Positions 11,560-23,020 of a stretch of 60,000 bases of DNA are shown one piece after another. Position numbers and translations under genes: made by a program. The DNA is from Cryptomeria japonica (Eukaryota; Streptophyta; Pinopsida; Cupressales; Cupressaceae), in contig NC_081408.1 of assembly GCF_030272615.1 (NCBI RefSeq), forward strand, positions 610,645,673 to 610,705,672, written 5' to 3'. Positions within the stretch are counted from its first letter, which is position 1. Each line of letters begins with the position of its first letter. The notes beneath the pieces are model-generated. The model was not told where the DNA came from and did not search any database. It saw only the letters and a list, made by a program, of their open reading frames with translations.

Positions 11560-12225
11560 AGTCAATTACTTGTTTCCACCAAGGGTGATAGCATCACACA
11601 AAATTTATACATGAAATCAACACCATCAATTGAGCATCATAAGCATTACATTTGTAAGTTGATAAACAATAAATACATATGTATAATAAGCATCATAAGC
11701 ATCACATATGTAATTGAGCATCATAAGCATCACATATGTGTCATCATAAACATGTAATCCATCACATATGTATCATAAATCACCATCCATCACATAGGTA
11801 ATAAACAATCCACATTCTATAAATAAACAGAAAGTTCAAAAAATGTCACATGTATCATCATAAACATGTAATCCATCACATATGTATTTTAAAACAACAT
11901 CCATCACATGGCTAATAAACAGTCCAAATTCCATAAATAAACACAAAGTTTTAAAAATGTCACATAAATAGTCACTCTCCCTATCTCCATCTCCTCGGGG
12001 TGACATAGTTCTACTATTAGGACCTGCCAGAGATGGAACATGAATTAAAAACATTAAAAGGTGCATCATGAATTAATTATGTAATGGCATTCGAATTTAA
12101 AACATAATGAATTAATTATGTAACCATATAAGTGAAATAAATTTCTATCAAGAAATCAATATTAAATAGATAATATACTAATCGCATACCTCATACATTT
12201 CATTCATGTCATTGATCTTCTTCTT
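11560..12225. other. Spacer between the two CACTA genes, CATCATAA/ACATGTAATCC repeats
   Basis: No coding signal. At 11630-11960 there are loose direct repeats of words such as atcacatatgtatcat, aaacatgtaatccatcaca and aataaacagtcca, the longest recurring pair lying at about 11740-11830 and 11855-11940. It is probably untranslated or intergenic transposon DNA. Confidence 0.45.
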
Positions 12226-12229
12226 CATC

Positions 12230-12233
12230 TAAC

Positions 12234-12273
<40 letters not shown>

Positions 12274-12421
12274 CATGAACACCACCACCACCACCACCAC
12301 CATCATCGTCTTCATCATCGTCATCACCATCACCATCACCATCACCATCACCATCACCATCACCATCACCATCACCATCACCATCCCCATAACCACCACC
12401 ACCACCACCACCACCACCACC

Positions 12422-12476
<55 letters not shown>

Positions 12477-12490
12477 ACTTCTTTTTCTTC
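12230..12490. repeat. Compound trinucleotide/hexanucleotide microsatellite
   Basis: Blocks of (atc)n, (cac)n, (catcac)n, (acc)n and (atc)n follow one another with few interruptions. Read on the minus strand in the DUF4216 frame they are GAT and GGT codons (Asp and Gly). The long poly-Thr/Ile and poly-Met/Val ORFs in other frames are artefacts of the repeat. Confidence 0.95.
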
Positions 12491-12505
12491 ATCATCATCG
12501 AGTAA

Positions 12506-13025
12506 CTATCGATCGTGATCACCATCTACATCATCTTCTACTTCTTCGGTATCTTCTTCTTCCATCACATTATACTTTATCGACCTTCCTCTTGGATCAT
12601 GTCTGACAACAAATGACCAACCTGACTTATGTGGAACTTCTGAGTAAAATACCTGCTCACATTGGCTTGGAAGAACATAGGGCTCATCCCCAACTGGTTC
12701 AAATGACCTTGTATTAACCATTGTAAAACCATTATCATGTTCAATAGCAGTTCTATCAGGATCATTTTTATTCAGTCGTAGCCTGTACCATTTGACGACG
12801 AACAAAACTAATTTGAAGGAATTAAAGTCACACTCAAGTATATCATCCAAAATGCAATAGTATCGATTTTGAGACTCTTGAGGATGTATGCCATTTCTCG
12901 ATGAAATATTTGTCACCTCAAAGACTACAGTTATCTTAGAATCACAAGTTTTCTTTGTGTCATCCAACTTTTTGATGCGAAATTTATGACCATTGCAGCA
13001 CATAACGTTGTGGTGTTTGACCTGC
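12506..13025 (-). pseudogene. DUF4216 exon of TNP2 transposase
   Basis: The frame encodes a Tyr-Cys-Ile-Leu-Asp-Asp-Ile-Leu-Glu-Cys-Asp block, then a beta segment with Val-Lys-Trp-Tyr. It continues Gly-Phe-Thr-Met-Val-Asn-Thr, Glu-Pro-Tyr-Val-Leu-Pro-Ser-Gln-Cys-Glu-Gln-Val-Phe-Tyr and Gly-Trp-Ser-Phe-Val-Val-Arg. These are the diagnostic positions of DUF4216, the C-terminal domain of plant TNP2 proteins. A TAG at 12506-12508 ends it. Past that stop the same frame continues into Asp and Gly codons from the microsatellite at 12230-12490, so the ancestral protein probably had an acidic, Gly-rich tail. Confidence 0.8.
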
Positions 13026-13054
13026 AATATGTCAAACATGTAAAAAATATTGCA

Positions 13055-13315
13055 TCACGAGTTGATAAACATAGGGGTGACTAATAAATTTATACGTACC
13101 TGTTTATCTCTTAAACTATATGCTAAATCAATTTCCCTTTGCGTAACATTGGAATCTCCATTACGATGAGCTTCTTTAACCAATGAAGTCACACCTTCCC
13201 ATGTTAATGTGCGACCATAATATTGACAATGTTCAATCCATACCGTCATCCAATCAAGATTGTTTGGAATATACAAATGTAGTGCATCCCACTCTCGACC
13301 AACTGTACAAAAAAT
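13055..13315 (-). pseudogene. TNP2 linker exon
   Basis: Encodes a Gly-Arg-Glu-Trp-Asp-Ala-Leu start, then a Trp-containing helix and a Thr-Leu-Thr-Trp-Glu-Gly segment. It lies between the DUF4218 and DUF4216 exons where TNP2 proteins have a variable linker. The minus-strand edge near 13098 reads as a donor (AAACAG then GTACG). Function is inferred from position only. Confidence 0.4.
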
Positions 13316-13364
13316 AAATAGACATCTTACAACCGATTTATTTTGAAGATTAAGAATTAATTAA

Positions 13365-13803
13365 CTACAATAACATCTTATAATTACCTCTCACTTTCCT
13401 CAATCTACCTTTCCCTATCAAGGACTCCCCTTCGAATTTGTTAATGGAGTTGGGATCCCAAATGTAATCCACGTGGATCTTTGGTGCAAACTTAGGAAGA
13501 TATTCAAAAATGTACACCATAGTCTGGTATACCATATATCCCTCCACCATAGAACGCTCAGGATGTTCTCTTTGTCGAACCAAAGCCTTAAAAATTTTCA
13601 ATTGCCTCTCAACCATCCACATTGACCTAATGTGTACAGTTCCACACAATTCAATCTCCTCAACTTGGTGTATGAGGTAGTGTTCTTGTGCATTGAAAAA
13701 AGCTGAAGGTAGACACTTTTGCATTTCACACATTAGATGAGGAATTTTTCTCTTCCAACATTTTATATCTTATTTATGGATTTCTTTACATGACAACCAC
13801 CTA
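13365..13803 (-). pseudogene. DUF4218 exon of TNP2 transposase
   Basis: The frame has Pro-Ser-Ala-Phe-Phe-Asn, His-Gln-Val-Glu-Glu-Ile-Glu-Leu-Cys-Gly, Arg-Ser-Met-Trp-Met-Val-Glu-Arg, Leu-Lys-x-Phe-Lys-Ala-Leu-Val-Arg-Gln-Arg-Glu-His-Pro-Glu and Ser-Met-Val-Glu-Gly-Tyr. These are the hallmarks of DUF4218 (compare PPAFFD, W-x-x-PIERYL, V-x-NRA-x-PEG-S-I-AEGY). It continues upstream across a stop near 13770 into a Lys-rich block. About 120 clean residues remain. Confidence 0.85.
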
Positions 13804-13904
13804 CAAGATATTCAAGACGCAAAAATATATATTACATAACAAGTAAAACAAATCGCAAATATAATATCTATACAACGAATTGAACAAATATCACTACTTA
13901 CCTC

Positions 13905-14431
13905 ATGTATTTTCCAAGATCATATATGACTTGCTTGACATTATTGTTGAAGTGGTCTAGGAGAGATATAGGTAGAACGTACTGCAACAATTATAAAATT
14001 ATCTTTTCATTTTTTCTAACATAATACAATGAAAATTACATGGGCAGTATACAAATATATAGTAAATACACAAGAACATGAATTACCTTAATGAAGGTAT
14101 GCCAATCATGCGTTTTCATCCTTGACCCAAATTCACTTTTCTTTGATATGAGATTGTTTATGTTCGCAGCAAATCCTGTGGGAAATTGAATTTTTTGTAT
14201 GGCTTCTTTTATAGAATTGCTTTGCTGGTCTATTAATAACCAAGGAAGGTCACTTATATTAATATGGTCTCCATGGCTATTTGATTGAATGACATTTTTC
14301 ATTGCATGATTGTATTCCTGAATGTCACTACAAATTTTGACAATTTTTTCTTTGTCAGGCCTTCCATCCAATATTTTCCATAATGTCTCTATTATATTCT
14401 TTCCAATATGCATAGTATCAAATAAATGCAT
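13905..14431 (-). pseudogene. TNP2 core, C-terminal part
   Basis: 14036-14431 encodes Asp-Thr-Met-His-Ile-Gly-Lys-Asn-Ile-Ile-Glu-Thr-Leu, then Ile-Gln-Phe-Pro-Thr-Gly-Phe-Ala-Ala-Asn-Ile, then Met-Lys-Thr-His-Asp-Trp-His. These match the TNP2 blocks DxMHIxKNVCE, VKFPxGYxSNI and LKSHDCH. A further short exon at about 13905-13980 (Leu-Leu-Asp-His-Phe, then Tyr-Asp-Leu-Gly-Lys) leads into DUF4218. The Cys in the last block is replaced by Trp. Confidence 0.75.
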
Positions 14432-15120
14432 ACTTTGTAATTTCTCATAGTAGGGAAACCTACTAAATTGTCGGGGATAACTTTATAGTCCCTTAGGAAG
14501 GTGGTCATTAATGCCTTGACGACCTTCATGATCATCAATCACATCATCGGTAAATAAAACACAATAGAAAATATGTTTTATGACATAAACCATTAGATGG
14601 AATGACATTACCTTGACGATTAATTCTATTATATTCCAACTTCCACAGGTGAGGTGTCATTCTTCGTGGCTTTGATGTATTTTCTTATTTCCCATTGAAA
14701 AGATGTTTTTCAGTATTTCGATACTTATGATTTTTGTGGAGAAACTGCTTATACTCATCAAACATTTGCTTCCTAAACTTTTTGAATGACAAGATTTCAT
14801 CTTTGGACCACAAACTGGACATGCAAATTTTCCCTTTGTTTGAAGACCTACAAGATAATGTATAATTGGATTAAATATGTTAATTTTTTTAATTATAATT
14901 ATCATGTGAAACTTGAACACTATAACATACCACAAAAATGTGTTAGCCCTGGGGCATCATGTATTGTCCATTCAAGCATCACATGGAATTGAAATTTTCT
15001 TTGTCCTATTGGTCTAGAGATTTCATACATAGTGACACCATTCTATAACTCCAACAACTCGTCGATAAGAGGCTCAATATATATATTCATATCTTTAACT
15101 TGGTACTTACCTAATCGAAT
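14432..15120 (-). pseudogene. TNP2 core, middle part with frame break
   Basis: Blocks on the minus strand include Asn-Ile-Tyr-Ile-Glu-Pro-Leu-Ile-Asp-Glu-Leu-Leu-Glu-Leu followed by a TAG (about 15049-15090). Next come Ser-Arg-Pro-Ile-Gly-Gln-Arg and Trp-Thr-Ile-His-Asp-Ala-Pro-Gly-Leu (about 14940-15010), then after an intron Thr-Lys-Gly-Lys-Phe-Ala-Cys-Pro-Val-Cys-Gly (14810-14850). A one-frame shift occurs just after, and Met-Thr-Pro-His-Leu-Trp-Lys-Leu-Glu-Tyr continues at about 14640-14665. All are diagnostic TNP2 blocks around the catalytic core. Confidence 0.75.
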
Positions 15121-15142
15121 GAACAAAAACATTACATAATTA

Positions 15143-15757
15143 TTATGACCATTTTACTGCAATATTTATAATTAAATGTAGACGACTATTAAATGATAAA
15201 ATACTTGGAACAACCATTGCCAACATTATGTGCTCCCTCTTTATTGACATCCATGGAGGAATGGAATTGTTGATATAAAAAATAGGCCACACTGAGTAAA
15301 CAGATCTCAACTCTCCAAATGGATTGACATCGTCCGCTGCCAATGAAAGCCTGAGATTACGAGGTTCTTCTTTAAAGTGTGGCAACTTTTCCTCTATGTC
15401 CATAAATGCTGAACCATCTTGAGGAATTTGAATAATGTCATCTTGACTTCTATTGTGTGCATGGTAATCCATAAATTGTGCCACGTTAGTGCACTTGAAT
15501 AATCATTGCATACGTGGAATAATGGGAATATAACGAAGAACCTTGCGAGGCACCTTTTTTGTTATTTGATTTGTTTGATATCTACTGATATGACATTCAG
15601 GGCATTCAGTTTGAAATTTATGTTTTTTGTGATATATAATATGATCATTGGGACAAGCATCTATTGCTTGATACTCCATTCCAATATCTTTCATAATGGC
15701 AGATAATTCTCGGTATGAGCGAGGTAGAATATTTGATGGTGGTAAAAAAAATCACCT
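15143..15757 (-). pseudogene. TNP2 core, N-terminal part
   Basis: 15503-15694 encodes Ile-Asp-Ala-Cys-Pro-Asn-Asp-His, Glu-Cys-Pro-Glu-Cys and Lys-Val-Leu-Arg-Tyr-Ile-Pro-Ile-Ile-Pro-Arg, the TNP2 zinc-binding CPxC block and the following FPLIPR block. 15143-15484, in a shifted frame, encodes Asp-Gly-Ser-Ala-Phe, Pro-Arg-Asn-Leu-Arg-Leu-Ser-Leu-Ala-Ala-Asp, Val-Asn-Pro-Phe-Gly-Glu, Ser-Val-Trp-Pro and Ile-Pro-Pro-Trp-Met-Ser. These match DPRNxRLGLxxDGxNPF, YSxWPV and LPPWMC. Confidence 0.85.
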
Positions 15758-15854
15758 ATCGATCTACAACAAAAAAATATAATTTGTTAATATAAAGAAT
15801 ATTAAATGGTACATGATTCACCATTTAATAACTATAATGACATATATGACATAC

Positions 15855-16195
15855 CTTAACATACGTGAGATTGTTATGTTGGATAAACGATTCATAACCT
15901 TCAAGTTCACCAACAACAATACAACGGAGAGAAGAGTTATTTGGGAGCCTTCGTAAAGGGCCTCATATGTCTTCTCAAGTAGAGGTAAATCATGATCAGT
16001 CGCGCTAGTACTAAATGTGTCATGGATCAATGTATTTGTACCATCATCTTCAATTGTGTTTTGTGGCTCATGATCGTCATCTTCCATGTGATCATTATCT
16101 TCAGCTTTGATATTCACACCTCCATGTTCCTCCACTTCGAAAACCATATTCTCCAGGTTGTGTTGATCCATATCATGTGCTCTAGGGTGCTCGAC
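15855..16195 (-). pseudogene. TNP2 acidic linker exon
   Basis: Begins after an acceptor-like tttttatatag on the minus strand and ends at a GTATGTC donor-like site. The encoded part is rich in Asp/Glu/His and ends Leu-Pro-Leu-Leu-Glu-Lys, Leu-Tyr-Glu-Gly-Ser and Leu-Leu-Val-Asn-Leu-Lys-Val, the block before the TNP2 domain (compare PLYEGS...LxxxxxLxxLK). Confidence 0.7.
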
Positions 16196-16293
16196 CTATA
16201 TAAAAATGATAAACATAAATAATGATCATGATCTCATCATCAAGTGATTTCTTATGTATATAAATTGTTAAAATGATATAATGAAAAACTTAC

Positions 16294-16497
16294 CAGTGGA
16301 TGATAATCATGTCCCCCTTCAATGTGACCATGCAACCTACAATGTTTCTTATCTGTTTTGATTAGAATTCTTCTAGTCTTTAACCCTTTACAAATTTTGC
16401 AGGGACAATAACATTTTCCATCACCTTTTATTTTCAAGTTAGACCACAATCTAGCAATTGTCTCCTTGTTTTGTTGTTCGTTGATATTGTTTGACAT
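16294..16497 (-). pseudogene. TNP2 N-terminal exon (transposase-associated domain)
   Basis: ATG at 16497-16495 followed by about 68 codons to a GTAAGT donor at 16288-16293. The Cys-Tyr-Cys-Pro-Cys-Lys-Ile-Cys cluster and the later Cys-Arg-Leu-His-Gly-His pattern fit the Transpos_assoc domain (CPCxxC ... HL) that starts plant TNP2 proteins. It probably binds DNA or zinc. This is the first coding exon of the gene. Confidence 0.7.
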
Positions 16498-17179
16498 GGT
16501 CTTTCTTCGCAGGCAAAAAAATCGGGCTATAAAACTAGTTATATAAAATTTGAAATGTTAGTTATGAAATCACGTTTCAGTATAATATACCTAATTAAAT
16601 TAATTGAACATAGAAATAATGCAAATTGAATCAAAACCATTTAACTCTTCTTTTTGATCTCAAAACATATCTAATGGCTTTGTGGTGATTTAGAGTAGGT
16701 GATATACTAATGGCTTTGTGGTATGCAATCCTTGTATCATATCTTAAGTTGACTAATGTCTAATTGGGCTAATCCATGAGTGTCTAATGTGAATTCGTTA
16801 TCAATGTTGTGAATTCATTGAGAGTATGGTGATAGTCATCCTTATAGGATGCTCTCAATACTATCCAAATCAGTCTAAAAGGAAAGTAACTATCCATTCC
16901 CTTGCTCATGCATAATTACATGAGTAATGTTGCCCTTATGTATCCTAAACATTGGAGAGACCTTATTTGACTTGCCTAATCAATGTGGTTGTTGTCCTAA
17001 TATGAAATACTGAGTTCTACCCTTGCCTCTGCATCAAACTTCTCACATCATGTTTCTTCAACAAAACACACTATTTTGATCCCAAACTTCATCAATACCC
17101 TCAATGGAGGGGCATGTATAATGGTTTCAACATACAAAGTCAATGATCATACAATCCATTCTTTTAGACACCCTTGGAT
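16498..17179. other. Spacer upstream of TNP2 gene
   Basis: Would hold the promoter and terminal repeat of the CACTA element, but no CACTA terminus or subterminal repeat array is evident. A 16-bp word (ctaatggctttgtggt) repeats 36 bp apart at 16671 and 16707. Confidence 0.4.
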
Positions 17180-17890
17180 ACATTACTTGGCTTCTAGGCT
17201 TGGGAAAACTAATATGAATTGAGCCAACACCATGAGGATAGATCCAACATCATTCATCATCCAAGTGAATGTTGTTGACGTAGTGATTATGCTAAAGGGT
17301 ATCAATAATCGCTCAAACAAGCCCTTCTTGGACTCAAAGAAAGTTTTCCAAATGTTAATTAGCTCAACAAGGAATTGATGGTTCCTTGATTTCAAATCAA
17401 TCTTGTTGAAAAATTCATCTCCTCAGAGCTGGTTCAAGAGGTCAGCAACTCGAGGGATCAAAAAACTTGTTCTTGATAGTGGTCTTGATTAGGACACAAT
17501 AGTCAATTTGAATCACCATGTCCCATCTTCTTCTTGGAAAGTACAAAATGGGCTTCCACAAAGCAAAAGTAGTTGGTCAATATGACCCTTTTGAATCAAA
17601 TTATCAAGTTGTTGTTAAGTATTTATGTATTTTCAAGACAACCCATGAATCCATTACATGTCCACACTTGGGTTTACAAACACAACTCTCTCAAAACAAA
17701 AACAATATCACTAGTAAAACTATGACTGTGACAATTAATACCCTTAGGATAGTCATAGAAATTTAATATATTTTCTTTGTTTTGATCCACAAACCCTTCT
17801 GAAGGTTGCATAGGGTCCCCTTACCCCTCTCTTTGTCATCAACCACTTCAAAATACCAATCGCTTGGTCTTCCCACCAAATTCTTCACTC
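17180..17890 (-). pseudogene. Ty3/gypsy reverse transcriptase relic
   Basis: Minus-strand translation over several frames follows the gypsy RT. Near 17520-17600 there is a Trp-Lys-Pro-Ile-Leu-type block with Arg-Arg-Arg-Trp-Asp (compare SPWAxPVxLVxKKDGxWR). Then come Ile-Asp-Tyr-x-Val-Leu and Thr-Ile-Lys-Asn-Lys (compare DYRxLNxxTIKNKYPLP), and after a frameshift Asp-Leu-Leu-Asn-Gln-Leu and Phe-Asn-Lys-Ile-Asp-Leu-Lys-Ser. Next are Lys-Lys-Gly-Leu-Phe-Glu and Met-Met-Asn-Asp-Val, reaching 17183. The YxDD catalytic block is not visible downstream. Many stops and shifts make this an old relic. Confidence 0.65.
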
Positions 17891-20380
17891 TTACTGCCTT
17901 TTACTGTCTGATACATAGAGATATTAGACTGTCCTCATGCCCAAACACATATCAAATCTAATTTGGAGCCCTCCACATAACATAATATGATACATAGCAT
18001 GAATACAGGTCTTTCCACACATTTGGGTGAATTTATATGCATGGGAGACCAAACTATACATTATTACTCCTCTTGGTAAACCCTAGGTAGGGTTTTGACA
18101 AATTTTGGAAAAACTATGATATATTATTTAAAACACAATGAAATTCAATGCCAAAAAAAGAAAAAATGAAGTTAACTCACTTATCTACAACATCCAATTG
18201 ACTTACCATCAAATTATGATGATTTTCACAATGAAAAATGAAGAGAATCAGACCGAAACGTCCAAAAATGCACAAAAAGCCCCAATTTCATTAAGTAAAA
18301 CTATTAGATGGCCTGCCAAAGGCCTATTTATGCCCATCCAAGTGGGTTACAACCTCAAACCACCATAAACTAACTTTCCAACCATATTTTTAAGAAGTTG
18401 CTCCAAGAAATGCAAAAGTTGTCATGGCAAAATGACTACTTTTTGCCCAATGGACCTCAAACTTTCAAAATTAGGTCCCAATACATCAAAATGGCCTCAA
18501 ATGGCCTTATTTTCAAAAAAGAACACAAAATAAAAAGAAAATCAAATTTTGACCTCCTTGGCCAAACCTAGGGTGCTACTGCACCATAGACGAAGTTGAG
18601 TATGATATGGAAGGAAAAAGTTTTAGCCATATGCAATAATTACTCAAAACTTACAAGACTTGAAAGAGAACACTAATAATCACAAACAATGTGGTGATTT
18701 TCAAAATAAAGATTAAAAATATTAGGTTGGGGAATTTGTATTTACATATATATAAATGTAATAATTCTAAGAGGGAACCCCTCACATATTAAAAGAACCT
18801 CTACACATTGAAACATAAGTTAATAACATATTAAAACATAAGGTGATAGAACTATGCAGGGTTTTTTTAAGGGGATTTATAATAGATGTCCATGAGATAT
18901 AACACTAAGACAATATAAGGAGAAAAAATATACAAGAAAATGAATATTTGAATGGTATGGAAGCTTCCAAAGAGGGTAAAGCATGAGGTATGGATAATGA
19001 GGATAATGAAGACTTGAGATATTTTCTACATTGCAACACCACTTCCACTTTAAGCTATGGCATTTCAAGCTTCATGGTAAAGAGTAATTCAAAATAGTGA
19101 AAGAGTTTTTCTTCATGGAATATAATAGTGAGTAAATTGAGAGCATGATATGCAATGACCACTAGTTTCAAACAACAAATAGACAGTGTTAACATCCATT
19201 TGACAATCATATAAATAAAGTTAAAGCATCAAATATCAGTTTAAGGCCAAAATGGATAGAGCATTCAAGATCAAACCAAGTCCAATAGGGAATATTAGAA
19301 ACAATTCACAAAATAGCATAGTGACTGTCAGTACAGTGAAATTTAAACAATCTATAGTATAGTATATAAACATCCATCTACATATGCAAATGTGATAAGG
19401 CAGTGTGCTTGGGATCACCCATACATAAAATTGAAAGAGCACAATCATTTAATTCATCATGAAATCAAGAATAAGGAGCAGTCTTTTCAAATTTTTACTA
19501 TCTAAGCAAGGACATTATAACATCCATGTGCAAGTTTAGAGTTTGTATAGGCATTAAGGTGCAGGTGCAGGGTCAAGAGTCCGGTGATTTTGTAAGCAAA
19601 GAGCAGTCATGTTAGCAAGGCATAAGTCACATTGCATGGTGTCAAGAACATGCATGATTAAAGGCATTATGACTACACCTAAGACAATGCATTTGTGACA
19701 AAATATTGATTGCTTTGAAGCCAATGGTAGTCAGGGATATAGTGTTATGTATAGTGCAACCCTTGGAGATTTAAAATAGATGACAACCTAAACCATGGGC
19801 AAAAGTATACAAACAAATCCAAATATTGTACATGCAGTGTTTGGTATCTTAACAATCTTTATGAAAGGTTTATGAATAGCGTTGCATCCATGTGTAACCT
19901 GCTTAAAATATCTTCAAAGGTGCTGATAAAAGATCTTCATAATGTGTTGTAATTTTATGGTTTTTATTATGAAGTGTTTTTGTGTACTAATATGTTATTG
20001 TAGAAAAAATAGTTGAAACTCCCTTTGTGGGTTGCTTGTTGTTGTTTCAGTAGAGCCAACAACAATTCCTGCAACTTAGAAATAGGTGGACTCACTCATG
20101 TTCTTTGGTGAAGTCCAAGAAATACTTAAAGACATCAAGCTTCTTCTCTGCAACCCTTGCATATTTTGGTTTATACTCATTATTTCTCTTCAAGAGCTCT
20201 CCTCAGAGTGGCTCAAAGTTATTATGGTTGATTTCCTCCAATGGTGCATGTATATATCTCTTGATATTTTTGTGTCGATCAAATCTCCTGAGACCTTCGA
20301 AAAAGATTCACCTAGGTATATTTGTAGGGCTTTGTTAGGAAATTTGGAAAATATATGTTGTGACATTTGATGTTATCTAC
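17891..20380. other. Long spacer, no gene recognised
   Basis: AT-rich DNA with scattered short ORFs and no domain. Nothing here pairs visibly with another part of the window. Confidence 0.5.
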
Positions 20381-21880
20381 ACACTCAAGATCTCAATCTC
20401 TTATACCATTTGATGCAAGTACATAAATATTCCTCTACCTAACTTAGAAACTAAATAATAGTTAGCAAAATGTATAGATTCTTTGCACACAAATTGAATT
20501 GACATAAAGATTACAACAAATATTCATTCAAATATGCAATTAACAATATCCATGCACATCAATCCTCTTCACATTTAATGTCTCTTCGTAGCGTTTCAAT
20601 TTTTTAGATAGTTATTGATTTGATCAAACAAATGGCAATTATATTTATGGTAGAGTTTCAAAAGCCTTTATGTTTTGATGGATATCATACCCTACTCTAT
20701 GGCTCAACCTTGCATCTTTTCTATTCTTGTTTCTTGCATAACTTGTCTCTATATTGTGCCACGCACCATCTTTGGAGGCTTCCAAAGTAGTGTTATGTTT
20801 GTTCATTGTCCCTTTTACTAGACTATATAAACTGCAATCTTGTATTTATTTTTAATTGATGCTTTCCTACATTGTTTGATTTGCCATCTTGTTAGAAATC
20901 TCCTCTCTATTATGCTTTGATGGATGTCGCATCTTGTTACAAACCTCACATTTTGGCACTGGCAGAAAGGATATTAGCAAAGGTTGTGGAATATGGCTTT
21001 TACATTCACCAATTGTCATTCCATCTTGTGCATATGACTTTTACATGTAGAAGAAATACATTTGATAAATAGGCCATATGGTGGATGATAAGTGGAGGAT
21101 GTAAGTACTAAAGGTGTGGCACTAGTGGCTTTGGTACATGAAGGCGTCTAGAGGTTGTGGAAGGAGAAATGGTGGAAGTTGTATCTATGGTAGAGGTGGG
21201 AGTAGATGTTATTTACGCATGAAATTGTTAAGCTAATACTCATAAAATAACTAGAAATCCAACTTAAGGCCTTCTATTTGTTAATAAATTTCTCTACCAT
21301 TGAGCTATTGCCCAGTTTCTTACCATTCCATTGTTGGCTTGAGTGTAGATTATTTTCAACACCCATTATAAGACACATTATAGGTTCTTGGGGCTCCTAA
21401 CCTAACCTAGCTTTGATAACATTTTGAGCTACTACTCATGGACTAGTTAGGTTTCCAAGCTATGACCTTCTATTTGTTGTTAGAATGCAATCTATGACTA
21501 AGCTTCTAGCCCCTTTCTTGCTAGTCCATTTTTGGTCCAAGTGTTTCTTATTTCCAAAAATTAAAACCATTTGTAAATGTTTGGGTCATGTAGATTACTT
21601 TTAAATATACCATGAAACATATCTACTAGTGGTTCTGGATTAGCTACAACTGGAGCTGTTGGTAGTGCTTCTACTGTTACCTTTGTAATTGGTGATGTTT
21701 GTTTAGATGGTGATGGAACCACATATTGGTAGCAAGGACGAGGGAAAGAACATATTGGTAGCAGTGGACAGGGGGAAGATACATGACAAGAAGCACACAC
21801 AAATTGATGAACTTCTACCTCAAGAAGAGGGATTGATGAACATCTTATATAATTTGGCGGATCATCAAAGAGACCTATGA
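20381..21880. other. Spacer with weak PBS-like site
   Basis: On the minus strand, about 20390-20412 reads tgcatcaaatggtataagagattga, loosely like an initiator-Met primer binding site after an LTR end. No partner LTR was found, so I do not call an element. The rest is noncoding. Confidence 0.2.
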
Positions 21881-21979
21881 ATGTGAGCACTCTTGGAGGC
21901 CCTACAGATGAATTGGTTGATTACCTCAGAGGTTGCAAAGTTGCAAATATACTAGTCATTGCACTTGCATAGAAAGAGA

Positions 21980-22125
21980 CAATCCCATTATTGGGTGGTA
22001 AACTAGTGTTCACTTTAGTCATGAGGGGTCATCAAGTGTATGACCGAAAGCTTTGTGCACTAATACGTGCAATCAAGAAATCGAAACGCTATCTACTAGG
22101 TAGGGAGACAATTGTTCACATGTGC
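21980..22125 (+). pseudogene. Ty3/gypsy RNase H scrap
   Basis: The frame at 22033-22122 encodes Tyr-Asp-Arg-Lys-Leu-Cys-Ala-Leu-Ile-Arg-Ala-Ile-Lys-Lys, then Arg-Tyr-Leu-Leu-Gly-Arg-Glu, then Ile-Val-His. This matches the gypsy RNase H block Y-x-x-ELxAxVxAxxxWRxYLLGxxFxxxTDH, with Trp missing and the TDH replaced. Preceding and following frames are broken. The catalytic Glu position reads Lys, so there is no activity. Confidence 0.45.
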
Positions 22126-22829
22126 CCCGCCTGGGCCCCCTAATTCCTAAACTCAAAATGTTTCTTGAGTAGTACGAGATGCTCAAGAAAAACAATCAGG
22201 CCCAGGTACGACTAACCAAGCTCGGCCAATTGGATATACCAATTCAAGTGCTTACCCACCTTGGATTCCCATGAGAAAGAAAAAGAAAGGTGGATAACTA
22301 CAAGCATTTTCCATTTACCCAGGTGCATTGATGAATAAGCATGCAACTCCATGAACATGTTTATATCACTTCCATTCCCTATTCATTAGGGATTCAAGAG
22401 TGGAGGTATTGAAACTCGACTATAAGCCATTATAGTATTTTTAGGTTCAAAGCAAGTTTTAGTAGGCATGCTATTACAAGTGGATGCATTTTCTACAATA
22501 AATGTTGTCTAGGCTACCAATAATAAAACCCAAATCAAGTCTAGGTACAATCCCATAGCTGGAGCCATTTAATATAGAGGCCTATGAAGAAGAATATGCG
22601 GATGACTCAGATTTTGGGAAAAAAGTACAAACAACTCCAAGGAAAAGGGGTTGCAAAATAAGGTGAACATTCTACCTCGAATGGTGAGTGTCGTTTGATC
22701 TAGAACATGTGAAAGTATCTCTATGGTGAGTGTCGTTTGATCTTGCCAGGGGTTGCCAGAGGTCGATGAAGCTTGCGTGGGATTGATTGCACAAATGACT
22801 TGCCCTCCTTTTTTTTTTTTAAGTAATGC

Positions 22830-23020
22830 TCGTTGTCATCGGAATTTCCATGAACGTGGACACTTTTTTTCAAAAAAAAAAATTAAAATTTCATTACTAA
22901 TGCCTTCTCTGTCGAAACCAAATGTGAAATTATCGTCAGAATTTCGATGAATTCGGGCATTTTTTCAAAAAAAAATCAAATTTGGTCACAATACACCTTC
23001 TCCGTCAGAATTATGATAGG
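22830..23020. repeat. Degenerate tandem pair with poly-A cores
   Basis: Two copies of roughly 95-100 bp, each with a gtca(t/g)(c/a)gaatttc(c/g)atga start, an aacgtgg/attcggg middle, a tttttcaaaaaaaaa core and a ccttctc(t/c)gtc end. The third start lies at about 23000. Copies are strongly diverged. Confidence 0.5.

Larger units (their letters stand above)
12506..16497 (-). pseudogene. CACTA (EnSpm) TNP2-type transposase gene, decayed
   Basis: Minus-strand exons in order match the plant TNP2 transposase: an N-terminal Cys/His exon (16294-16497), an acidic linker (15855-16195), the TNP2 core in several pieces (14036-15757), a DUF4218 exon (13365-13803), a linker exon (about 13090-13315) and a DUF4216 exon (12506-13025). 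The enzyme would cut and join the element's CACTA ends in the nucleus. Total length matches the family (about 1,000 residues). Stops in the core (for example after Leu-Leu-Glu-Leu near 15050) and a frame change near 14790 make it non-functional. Terminal inverted repeats could not be located. The second gene lies downstream on the same strand. Confidence 0.8.

Noticed and set aside
12229-12525. Long poly-Met/Val and poly-Thr/Ile ORFs
   Set aside because: Produced by reading the trinucleotide microsatellite out of frame; only the Asp/Gly frame joins a real exon.
16498-17100. CACTA terminal inverted repeat expected upstream of the TNP2 gene
   Set aside because: I could not find a CACTA end paired with another copy, so no TIR is annotated.
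20086-20370. 94-codon and 77-codon overlapping ORFs
   Set aside because: No domain; the overlap of two frames and AT-rich context point to chance.
20385-20412. Copia-like PBS on the minus strand
   Set aside because: Match is weak and no LTR pair or coding sequence supports an element there.
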